Shown in pieces: positions 23,148 through 29,608 of a DNA stretch of 29,608 nt. This DNA comes from Nitrospinota bacterium (lineage in GTDB: Bacteria; 2-12-FULL-45-22; JACOWJ01), in the NCBI GenBank assembly GCA_016176845.1, contig JACOWJ010000017.1, positions 1-29,608 on the forward strand, in the 5' to 3' direction. Under the pieces are notes generated by a model. It was given only the letters and a program-made list of their open reading frames with translations, did no database searches and was not told the origin of the DNA. The position numbers and the translations under genes were made by a program. Positions within the stretch are counted from its first letter, which is position 1. The number at the start of each line of letters is the position of its first letter.

Positions 23148-23268
23148 TCCTGGAACGATCCCGATCACCCCAAAAGGGATGCGCCTCCGCGCTGAGGAAT
23201 TTGGGGGAGAGAGGAGAGGTCGCTCCTGGCCTGGCACAAGCGGTAAAAATAACGGAGGGAGGAAGGTC

Positions 23269-23757
23269 ATGGCGGATCCGCAAGAATGGATGGAAAAATT
23301 GGCCCTTCAAGAGCTCTTTGCGCGTTATGCGCACACCGTCGATGGGTATGATGCCGAGGGATGGGTGGACTGTTTCACCGAGGATGGGATCTTCGAGGTG
23401 GAAGGAGGGGGGTCCAGGTTGCAGTTTCGCGGACGCGAGGCCCTCCTCGAGTTCGTCCAGGCGCACATCCAGTTGCTTCCGGGGACCCGACACGTAATGA
23501 CGGGCCATCTGGCTGAAATCCAGGGAAACGAGGCGAGCCACCGCTGCACCCTGACGGGCTTTTTGACGAGGCCGGGGAAGGTCTACACCTTTGCCTCCGG
23601 GTGGTACGAATCGAAACTCAAGAAGGTCAATGGCCAGTGGAAGATCGCGCATCGGATCGCGCACTGCGACAACTTCGAACAGTTCACCCAGGGGGAGATC
23701 GCCAATCTCTTCGGGAGCTTCAACACCTGGATGGCGGAGCATGCCACGCGGCCCTGA
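23269..23757 (+). CDS. SnoaL-like/NTF2-fold protein
   Basis: 162 residues from ATG 23269, with GGAGGGAGGAAGG just upstream. The pattern LALQELFARYAHTVDGYDAE, GWVDCFTEDGIFEVEG, FRGREALLEFVQAH, TRHVMTGHLAEIQG and GQWKIAHRIAHCDNF is that of SnoaL-like polyketide cyclase/dehydratase and ring-hydroxylating dioxygenase beta-type NTF2 folds. Asp in the first helix-turn and His in TRHVMTGH are typical active-site positions. Its reaction cannot be inferred; such proteins often act as small isomerases or hydratases. It is the first gene of an operon with the selenoprotein, 55 bp downstream. Confidence 0.78.
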   Translation: MADPQEWMEKLALQELFARYAHTVDGYDAEGWVDCFTEDGIFEVEGGGSRLQFRGREALLEFVQAHIQLLPGTRHVMTGHLAEIQGNEASHRCTLTGFLTRPGKVYTFASGWYESKLKKVNGQWKIAHRIAHCDNFEQFTQGEIANLFGSFNTWMAEHATRP

Positions 23758-23812
23758 GGTTTCGGGCCCCGAAGGGGAATCGTTCAACCGCATTACACGG
23801 GAGGAGCATTCG

Positions 23813-25561
23813 ATGAACGAGAAGCATCCAGAGGGCTTGTACGCTGTAGTCTGGCCCCGCGGCAAAAAGGTCGTCAAGCTCCGGCCGCTGGCCCACCGGC
23901 TGGAAACCCTGGAAGGCAAGACCATCGGCCAGCTGTGGGATCACATCTTCCGGGGGGATGAGATCTTTCCCCTGATCGAGGAGGGATTGAAGCAGCGATT
24001 CCCTGGCGTGAAGTTCGTCCGCTACGATGCCTTCGGCTCCACCCACGGGGACGAGGAGCGCCAGGTCCTGGCCGAGCTGCCCGCCAAGCTGAAGCGCTAC
24101 GGCGTGGACGCGGTGATCTCCGGGATGGCCTGCTGAGGGAGCTGCACGCCCGCCGTGTTGCGGGCCAGCGCCGTGGTCGAGCAGGCCGGGGTTCCCACCG
24201 CATCGCTGGTATGCGAAGGGTTTCTGGGACAGGCCGCAACCACCGCCTCCGGCTTGGGCCATCCCAACATGCCGGTGGCCAAGGTTCCCGGCCACGTTGA
24301 CGTGCAGAGCGCGGAGGAGCTGCGAAACAACATCCTTCAGGTGACGCTGGATGCGGTCATCAGCAATTTGACCGCAAATCCCGGCGAGGCCCGGGACGAA
24401 CCCGAGCCGGGGGCCCAGGAAATCGTGTTCGAGGGCACCGCCGAGGAAGTGAACCGGCTCTTTTACGAGAATGAGTGGAGCGATGGACTGCCCATCGTTC
24501 CCCCCACCCCGGAGAAGGTGGAGGAGCTCCTGCGCTTCACCGATCGCGATCCCGAAGAGGAGATCGGAGTGCTCCTGCCGGACAACCGCAGTGCCACCGT
24601 ATGGAGCGTGGCCGTCAACGGCGTGATGGCCGGCTGCCGGCCGGAGTACATGCCGGTGTTGCTGGCCTTGATCGAGGCGATGGCCGACCCGGCTTATGGC
24701 GTCGAGCATAGCGGCAACACGCCGGGAGCGGAGACGTTGGTCACGATCAACGGCCCGATCATCCGGGAGCTGGGGTTCAACTACGAGCAGGGGGCGCTGC
24801 GGGACGGATTCCAGGCGAACACCGCCATCGGCCGCTTCTGGCGGCTCTACCTGAGGAACGTGGCCGGCTTCCTGCCCCATAAGACCGACAAGGGCACCTT
24901 CGGCAACACCTGGCGGGTAGTGCTGGCGGAGAACGAGGAGGCCCTCGCCAAAATCGGCTGGGAGCCGATGAGCGTCGATCGGGGTTTTCAGGCGGGCGAC
25001 AATGTGGTCACCATCTCCCGCTACACCGGCGGCAACGTCATCGCGTCGGTCTTCGGCAGCAAGGCGGAGGAGCTACTGCCCTACATGGCCGATGCGCTGG
25101 CGCGGATGATCGGGTGGGAGCTCTGCTTCACCGTCGGCATGGCCACGGGCACGCAGAAGCCCCTGTTGATCCTGAGCCCGATCCTGGCGGAGGCGATCGC
25201 CAAGTCCGGCTTCTCCAAGCAGGACGTGAAGAACTATCTCTACCGGCACGCGCGTATTCCCGCCTGGAAGTTCGAGCAGTACCTGGGAAAGTGGACGAAC
25301 CTGATCCCCGGAGGCCGCACGCTTAACGATCTGGTGAACTTCGGCAAGGCCCCCAGGCAGTTCGGCGAGTCCGCCGACCCCAACCGCCTGGTGCCCATCG
25401 TCTGCGAGCCGGAGGATTTCCAGATCACCGTGAGCGGCGACCCGTTGCGCACCAACGCCTACGTCTTTGTGCACAACGGGATGCTGGGCTTCCCGACCAG
25501 CAAGGAGATCTGTCTGCCGGCTAACTGGAATACCTTGCTGCGGGAGGCGAGATCAGTATAG
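23813..25561 (+). CDS. UGSC-family selenoprotein fused to a second conserved domain (in-frame TGA read as selenocysteine)
   Basis: 582 residues from ATG 23813 (GGGAGGAG 6 nt upstream), with TGA 24134-24136 read as Sec at residue 108. Before the TGA the sequence runs GVDAVISGMAC. After it the same frame continues GSCTPAVLRASAVVEQAGVP and then for 475 codons without a stop. The resulting C-U-G-S-C is the signature of the UGSC selenoprotein family, whose Cys forms have CGSC. A hairpin at 24141-24169 fits a bacterial SECIS. Residues 1 to about 200 form the UGSC domain. From about 203 onward (FEGTAEEVNRLFYENEWSDG, LPIVPPTPEKVEELLRFTD, VNGVMAGCRPEYMPVL) it is a domain repeated in the next gene. The part after the TGA has no ribosome site of its own. 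A redox role at U/C is inferred; the substrate is unknown. SelA, SelB and tRNA-Sec genes are not in the window. Confidence 0.88.
24141..24169 (+). promoter_or_regulatory. Candidate bacterial SECIS hairpin
   Basis: A lower stem GCTG/CAGC (24141-24144 with 24166-24169), a CAC bulge, an upper stem GCCCGC/GCGGGC (24148-24153 with 24160-24165) and a 6-nt apical loop CGTGTT. The loop begins 17 nt after the TGA and has G as its second base, matching the published geometry of bacterial SECIS elements (loop about 16-37 nt after UGA, G in the first two loop bases). It should recruit SelB-GTP-Sec-tRNA. Confidence 0.72.
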
Positions 25562-25562
25562 G

Positions 25563-25583
25563 TCATAGCTCATAGCTCATAGC
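25563..25583 (+). repeat. AGCTCAT heptamer repeat after the selenoprotein gene
   Basis: Three CATAGCT-type heptamers begin directly after the stop codon, the same family as 17035-17062. Confidence 0.55.
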
Positions 25584-25689
25584 GGATCGCTCGTAGTTTT
25601 TAACCAACTCCTCATGCCCTGGATACACCCAGGCACAGGAAAATGACCCCCTCCCCTTCCTTGCCTCCCGCCAGGGGAGGGGACAATCA

Positions 25690-25752
25690 AGCTCATAGCT
25701 CCTGGCTCAAAGCTCATCGTGGGTGGCTGCTTTGAGCTATGAGCTTTGAGCT
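25690..25752. repeat. AGCTCAT-type inverted repeat ahead of the 25767 gene
   Basis: AGCTCATAGCTCCTGGCTCA at the left pairs imperfectly with TGAGCTATGAGCTTTGAGCT at the right around GTGGGTGG. The hairpin ends about 4 bp before the ribosome site AAGGA of the next gene, so it may affect translation or processing of the operon transcript. Confidence 0.6.
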
Positions 25753-25766
25753 AACAAGGAATCCTC

Positions 25767-26981
25767 ATGGCCGCACGCGACACGGACAGCCTGTGGGTGC
25801 TGCTCCCAACGGGTCAGCAAAGCTCGGGAGCCTGGATCGACGACACGTTGAAGGAGCGGGTGCGGGAGAAAGGGCTGGCGGGCAAAATTCCGCTGGCGGG
25901 CCGGTTTCCGCGGCAACGGGTGGAGGTGATCCGGGATACGGACCCGGCGGCGATCAACGAGCTCTTCTACCGGCGCGGCTGGACCGACGGCCTGCCGATC
26001 ATTCCCCCCACCCTGGGCCGGGTGGAGGAGATGCTCCGCTTCACCGACCTCCCCCGGCAGGCGGTGATCGGAGAGCTCGATCCCCTCAAGGGCCAGGCGA
26101 CCGTGGAAAAAATCGCCGCCAACGCGGTGATGGCGGGCTGCCGCCCCGAGTACCTGCCCATCCTCCTTGCGGCGGTAGAGCTACTGGTCGACCCGCAGTT
26201 CAACCTGCGCGGGGTGCAGACCACGGATGAGAACGTCGCTCCCCTACTCATCCTCAATGGGCCGATCGCGCGCCAGCTGGAGATCAACGCCGGCTTCGGC
26301 GCCCTGGGCCCCGGCTGGCAGGCCAACGCCACCCTCGGCCGGGCCCTGCGGCTGATCCTGAACAATATCGGGGGCGGATGGCCGGGGGCCGTCTCCTTCG
26401 CGGGGATCGGGCAGCCTGGGCGTTATACGATGTGCCTGGCGGAAAACGAGCTCCAAAGCCCCTGGCCACCGCTGCACGTGGAGCTGGGCCACGATCCGCA
26501 GACGAGCACCGTGACCTTGATGCGGGCCGAGACGGCCATCAACGTAACGGGGGGATTGGCGGAGGTGGCCAGCGTGATGGGCAGTGCGGCCTCCCAATTC
26601 ACCCTGCTGCACCGGGGTAAAGTGGCCGTGGTCCTGGCCCCGTACGTGGCGCAAAAGCTTTCGGCGGAGGGCTGGGGGAAGGCGGAGGTGCGCCGCTACC
26701 TCCATGCGCAGGGACGCGTGCCCGCGCCGGCGCTGGAGCGCTCGTGGCTCTTCTCCAGGGTGTACGGTCGAAAGGACTGGCCCGACTGGGTGCGCCAGGC
26801 CGCAGAGCACGGCTCCGTGCCGGCAGTGAAGGACCCGGAGGATATCACCCTGATCGTGGCGGGGGGCGACATCCCCATCCCGCAGAACGTCTATTTTCCC
26901 TCCTGGGGCTTCCCCCCCTGCCGCCTTACCCGGGAGATCCAGCTGCCCCGGAACTGGGAGTCGTATAAGGAGGCGACATGA
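25767..26981 (+). CDS. Paralogue of the selenoprotein's C-terminal domain
   Basis: 404 residues from ATG 25767 (AAGGA upstream). From about residue 60 it parallels the second domain of the preceding selenoprotein: INELFYRRGWTDGLPIIPPT, VEEMLRFTD, ANAVMAGCRPEYLPILLAAV, LILNGPIARQLEINAGFGAL, GPGWQANATLGRALRLILNN, a CLAENE strand, and a C-terminal PEDITLIVAGGDIPIPQNVY. The single motif N-x-V-M-A-G-C-R-P-E-Y is shared exactly in pattern by both and may hold a key cysteine. The first 55 residues are unrelated to the UGSC domain. The two proteins are likely subunits of one complex formed by gene duplication. I do not know an experimentally established function. No membrane segment or signal peptide is seen. 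Confidence 0.75.
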   Translation: MAARDTDSLWVLLPTGQQSSGAWIDDTLKERVREKGLAGKIPLAGRFPRQRVEVIRDTDPAAINELFYRRGWTDGLPIIPPTLGRVEEMLRFTDLPRQAVIGELDPLKGQATVEKIAANAVMAGCRPEYLPILLAAVELLVDPQFNLRGVQTTDENVAPLLILNGPIARQLEINAGFGALGPGWQANATLGRALRLILNNIGGGWPGAVSFAGIGQPGRYTMCLAENELQSPWPPLHVELGHDPQTSTVTLMRAETAINVTGGLAEVASVMGSAASQFTLLHRGKVAVVLAPYVAQKLSAEGWGKAEVRRYLHAQGRVPAPALERSWLFSRVYGRKDWPDWVRQAAEHGSVPAVKDPEDITLIVAGGDIPIPQNVYFPSWGFPPCRLTREIQLPRNWESYKEAT

Positions 26982-26992
26982 AGGGGATCGAA

Positions 26993-28558
26993 TCAGATGA
27001 CGGAGAGCAGCGGGAATCGCTTGCGGTAAAAGTGCCCCTTGAGGCTGCGCAGCAGGTATTCCAGCCAGTAACTCTGGCTGCATTTCGTCAGCATGAAGGT
27101 TGCCTTGATGGATTCCTCGCCGCCATGCTCACGGAGCAATCGCCTCACGAAGGCAGGGCTGATGGCGTCGCAATTCATGACCCCCTGAATTGTCTCCAGC
27201 TCGTTCTCGTTCAAGTCCTCACCATTCTTCTTGAGGCCAGTGGTGACAGTGTTGTAGTTTACGAGGATTTCCTTACCTTCATCAGGGTTGATGAAGACAG
27301 CAAGACCATCCTTATGCTCAATCAGGTCTTTCGGATACTGCGCGTCAGTGTGTGGCTCCTTCATCCCAAGCTTCTCCAGCGCTGCTTTGACTTTCTCTGG
27401 AGGCATGGAATCCCAGATTGCCTTCATCTCCCTTTCGAAATCTGCCGCCAATAAGAGGCCATCTGGATAGACGATGAGGTCACTGCCATGGTATTCCAGC
27501 ATCCGCTTCACATCTACCGCAAATCTCTCCTGTACTAATTGCTCTTGCTCCTTCCAGTAGCGACAGATGATGCTGGTCTTTGGTTTCATCTCTTTCTTAA
27601 ACCAATCGATGAGTGACAGGGTCGCTTCGCCGAATAATCTCTGAGAACCCGACCAGTACCACTCACCCCGCCACGGTGTGACGCTGCCGGAGATCAGTTG
27701 TCCTTTTCTGAACGGATTGCGCTCGACCGAGAAGCGGATGTGATAGGGCTGGTCGCTAATGACGTTCAGAGCATCAACCGAATCCTCGTGCACGGACAAC
27801 AGCTTGAAGGCGGCATTATGGCGCAGATACCAGCTACGTAGTTCCCTACGTTGCTCGTCAGAGATATCGAGAACACCAGCCAGAATGTCAATGGTGCCAA
27901 GCCCTGACCAGCAGGTCGTCTCTTGGCAGATGAAGTCGTCGGTATGCTCAATGATGAAGTCGTCGGTATGCTCAACGTCGAACTTGCCTTCGTTCTCCTT
28001 GTCCATGTAGGCACGGTACAGGAGGCGGAACATGTAGGAGCGGGTGCCAAGCCAGATGAGCTTGCGCTTCACCTCCCATCCCAACTCGTTAGAGCTGGCC
28101 ATGAACTGCTTGATGCCGGAGTCCTTGGGTAAGGACAAGACTTTCTCATTGAGGAGCTCCAGTGCAGCGTCAGCAACTTTGAGCATGTCTTGATGCTGCG
28201 GCGAGATCACAAGATCGGAGACGAGCTGCGGGTAGGTCATCCACAGCAGATGCCGGAGGCGCTCACGGCTGATGCCGGTCGTTTGCACATCAGCCGTGAG
28301 GGGGAGTGGAGAGCCGAAGAGCTCGGTGTTGTAACGTTCGTAGGCGGTCCAGATGCCAATATCGTTGTGGATATCCACCGCGAAATCGATCAGTATCCCT
28401 GCCAGTTCCTCCTGTCTTTCTCCGTCCAGTTTCAGAGTGTTGTGAGCAAACTTCCTCTGAACATTGGTGAGAACGCGCTTCAGTTGCTTGACGAGCTGGG
28501 GCAGCTTGGAGTCGCTCTTGCCCCTGTGCTCCTCTGGGAGGTAATTCAAGTATCTCAT
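26993..28558 (-). CDS. Uncharacterised 521-residue protein
   Basis: 521 residues from ATG 28558, with AAAGGA 6 nt upstream. I do not recognise the family. It starts MRYLNYLPEEHRGKSDSKLP and is a soluble, charge-rich protein without signal peptide or membrane segment. It contains WTAYERYN, an aromatic-rich segment TPWRGEWYWSGSQRLFG and an EREMKAIWDSMPPEKVKAAL region. A peptide EHTDDFI is present twice in tandem (near residues 195-210), encoded by a 24-bp direct repeat. Codon use and GC are lower than in the neighbouring selenoprotein genes. It lies between that operon (stops 11 bp apart, convergent) and a truncated nitroreductase, suggesting it arrived by insertion, perhaps as accessory or defence cargo. 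That is a guess. Confidence 0.6.
   Translation of the reverse strand: MRYLNYLPEEHRGKSDSKLPQLVKQLKRVLTNVQRKFAHNTLKLDGERQEELAGILIDFAVDIHNDIGIWTAYERYNTELFGSPLPLTADVQTTGISRERLRHLLWMTYPQLVSDLVISPQHQDMLKVADAALELLNEKVLSLPKDSGIKQFMASSNELGWEVKRKLIWLGTRSYMFRLLYRAYMDKENEGKFDVEHTDDFIIEHTDDFICQETTCWSGLGTIDILAGVLDISDEQRRELRSWYLRHNAAFKLLSVHEDSVDALNVISDQPYHIRFSVERNPFRKGQLISGSVTPWRGEWYWSGSQRLFGEATLSLIDWFKKEMKPKTSIICRYWKEQEQLVQERFAVDVKRMLEYHGSDLIVYPDGLLLAADFEREMKAIWDSMPPEKVKAALEKLGMKEPHTDAQYPKDLIEHKDGLAVFINPDEGKEILVNYNTVTTGLKKNGEDLNENELETIQGVMNCDAISPAFVRRLLREHGGEESIKATFMLTKCSQSYWLEYLLRSLKGHFYRKRFPLLSVI
27929..27975 (-). repeat. 24-bp tandem duplication inside the 26993-28558 gene
   Basis: GATGAAGTCGTCGGTATGCT plus CAA occurs at 27929-27951 and 27953-27975, period 24 bp, encoding EHTDDFI twice. 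It keeps the frame. Confidence 0.8.
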
Positions 28559-28592
28559 AGATGGTCCTTTATCCTGAGTTGTTCCGAGAAAG

Positions 28593-28937
28593 TTATCTCG
28601 CGCCGAATTTATCGAACATGTACCAGTAGCCGCCCTTATCCGTAGCCGGTTGGCCGTCGCGGTAACCGGCCTTGTTCAGTTCGGCACAGGCGGCAATGAC
28701 AATCGGGGCTTGTTTCACAGCGTTCATACCCCGGTTACCCGGGCGTACGGCGTTCTCTGCAATTTGCGTTATTACGCTGCTGTCTTTAACCACAACAAAC
28801 CGCCATGTCTGGGAATTACCCCAGGAGGGGGCCAGGCGTCCCGCCTCAAGGATCGCATCGAGTGTTTTATCATCTACCGGCGACGTTTTGTAGGCGCGGA
28901 TAGTTCTCCTTTTTCTGATTGCTTCTAAAACGTCCAT
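28593..28937 (-). pseudogene. Nitroreductase-family protein, C-terminally truncated
   Basis: 114 residues from ATG 28937 (GGGGGGAG upstream). MDVLEAIRKRRTIRAYKTSP, LDAILEAGRLAPSWGNSQTW and RFVVVKDSSVITQIAENAV are the FMN-binding N-terminal half of NfsA/FRP-type nitroreductases. Members are usually 165-200 residues; this one stops after GGYWYMFDKFGAR, just where the family continues into the helix and strand that complete the flavin site and dimer interface. The break lies 35 bp before the start of the uncharacterised gene, consistent with an insertion or deletion at that junction. Probably non-functional, although the promoter and ribosome site look intact. Confidence 0.7.
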
Positions 28938-29428
28938 ATTCTCCCCCCTTCTGAATTGATAACCCCGATGCCAACCAGGTATTTCCGGTGATCGTCGTTT
29001 CCTGACTCCTTGAATGGCCTTCGGTGACAGGACTAGAGATGCTTAACGATTCCGCTTTCACAGACGCACGTACCCCTCGTCCGAATTGCACGCTATAATT
29101 TACCAGAATGTGATCAGCGCATCAACCCGTGGGTGGTCCGTGGTCAAACCCAAGATGTCCAAGTTCCCGCTAAAACAACTAACGCATCGGCGATGGCCTC
29201 AACCGTCCAAGGCCTTTCGTGATCCTATGGTCATGCTTAATTAAACCGTATTGGGTTTAGGCCATCTCTCGAAAGCCCTGCCAGACGAGCTCCAAGCCTT
29301 CCGCGGGACTTGCTTTTTCAAGCCCACGGAGTTAAGATATCCCTGGAGAGAAAGGACTGCATATCCCAGGATAGCCATCCAACAGAGAGGAGTCGGAGCC
29401 AGATAGGCGAGTATGATATAGGATATCT
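28938..29428. other. 491-bp region without a recognised gene
   Basis: Short frames exist on both strands but none shows a family motif or a good ribosome site. AGATATCC (29335-29342) and GGATATCT (29421-29428) form a distant inverted repeat ending exactly at the start codon of the next frame. Confidence 0.45.
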
Positions 29429-29608
29429 GTGGCAAAACACAGGACGGGGAAGATCATCATCAAACCCCAATTTGACTTTGCATTTCCTTTCCACGAAGGG
29501 TTAGCAGCCATCATAGGTAGGTACTTAAGCGACTTCTTCATATTCAACACGACCCTGGACCTCATCATGGACCTCAAGGAGCGGTTCCAGGCCAAGTTGG
29601 GATCGCCC
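29429..29608 (+). CDS. Partial protein with one WG-repeat-like segment, runs off the right edge
   Basis: From GTG 29429 (AGGA 5 nt upstream) 60 codons are open to the window end. The segment TGKIIIKPQFDFAFPFHEGL resembles the WG repeat consensus (TGK-I-I-x-P-Q-F-D-x-A-x-x-F-x-E-G-L-A). The following sequence YLSDFFIFNTTLDLIMDLKE does not continue the repeat. It may be a real gene start or a fused fragment. Confidence 0.35.
   Translation, partial: MAKHRTGKIIIKPQFDFAFPFHEGLAAIIGRYLSDFFIFNTTLDLIMDLKERFQAKLGSP

Larger units (their letters stand above)
22846..23268. other. 423-bp divergent intergenic region
   Basis: It contains promoter copy 3 (23025-23053) and repeat copy B (23063-23147) reading toward the SnoaL gene. 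No additional gene is supported; in-frame extensions of both flanking genes into it lack ribosome sites. Confidence 0.6.

Noticed and set aside
24155-25561. Stand-alone gene starting at GTG 24155
   Set aside because: It has no ribosome site, its start lies in the SECIS hairpin loop, and the frame is continuous with the upstream gene across the TGA.
25563-25752. CRISPR-like AGCTCAT repeats
   Set aside because: Units are 7 bp, adjacent and palindromic, with no regular spacers and no cas genes nearby.
27387-27415. Fourth TTGACTTTCTCT promoter
   Set aside because: It lies inside the coding region of the minus-strand gene, and the expected -10 position reads ATCCCA.

Overview
The window looks like a piece of the chromosome of an anaerobic bacterium that degrades organic acids, ketones or aromatic compounds through CoA thioesters. 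The gene content resembles Desulfobacterota or neighbouring anaerobic phyla, but no rRNA or housekeeping marker is present to prove this. The supporting genes are an acetone-carboxylase-type carboxylase, a pair of benzoyl-CoA reductase/2-hydroxyacyl-CoA dehydratase-type subunits, a 2-oxoacid:ferredoxin oxidoreductase, a CdhA-type CO dehydrogenase relative, an Old Yellow Enzyme homologue, a class III CoA-transferase and a probable selenoprotein. The genes are separated by long, repeat-rich intergenic regions. Fragments of mobile or degraded genes are scattered through it: an integrase piece, an ISKra4-like transposase piece and a truncated nitroreductase.

Layout, left to right. 1-73: first codons of a possible ECF sigma factor (minus). 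341-643: lone CopG/BrnA-like antitoxin behind its own promoter/palindrome. 950-3739: acetone carboxylase alpha and gamma subunits, with no beta subunit, and a gamma without any cysteine. 3839-4042: YwbE-like small protein (minus). 4551-6631: two HgdB/BcrB/BcrC-type subunits, the first with an internal deletion. 6680-7483: crotonase-fold protein without the usual catalytic glutamates. 7589-10342: GMC oxidoreductase plus a Tat-exported small subunit, separated by repeats. 10402-11625: integrase fragment and a PIN toxin with its partner. 11989-12861: SDR oxidoreductase. 13120-15654: CdhA-like CO dehydrogenase homologue (minus) with an incomplete Ni-site ligand set. 16486-19792: 2-oxoacid:ferredoxin oxidoreductase as gamma, ferredoxin and a fused alpha-beta chain. 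19969-20402: transposase remnant. 20462-21553: OYE-type reductase. 21682-22845: CaiB/BaiF CoA-transferase (minus). 23269-26981: SnoaL-like protein, UGSC selenoprotein fused to a second domain, and a stand-alone paralogue of that second domain. 26993-28937: uncharacterised protein and truncated nitroreductase (both minus). 29429-29608: start of a possible WG-repeat protein.

The most notable item is 23813-25561. Conceptual translation stops at a TGA inside a C-TGA-G-S-C context, but the same frame continues without interruption, and a hairpin with bacterial SECIS geometry follows the TGA. This is best read as one 582-residue selenoprotein of the UGSC family, fused to a domain duplicated in the next gene.

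The second theme is regulatory. Three near-identical promoters (TTGACTTTCTCT, 17-bp spacer, TA-rich -10) sit upstream of three otherwise unrelated operons. A short constant element (GGAAATTCCTATACGATT) lies at or near the predicted 5' end of two of those transcripts, and recurs between hairpin-forming repeats just before other genes of the oxidoreductase operon. Together these suggest a shared regulon or a mobile promoter/leader repeat family.
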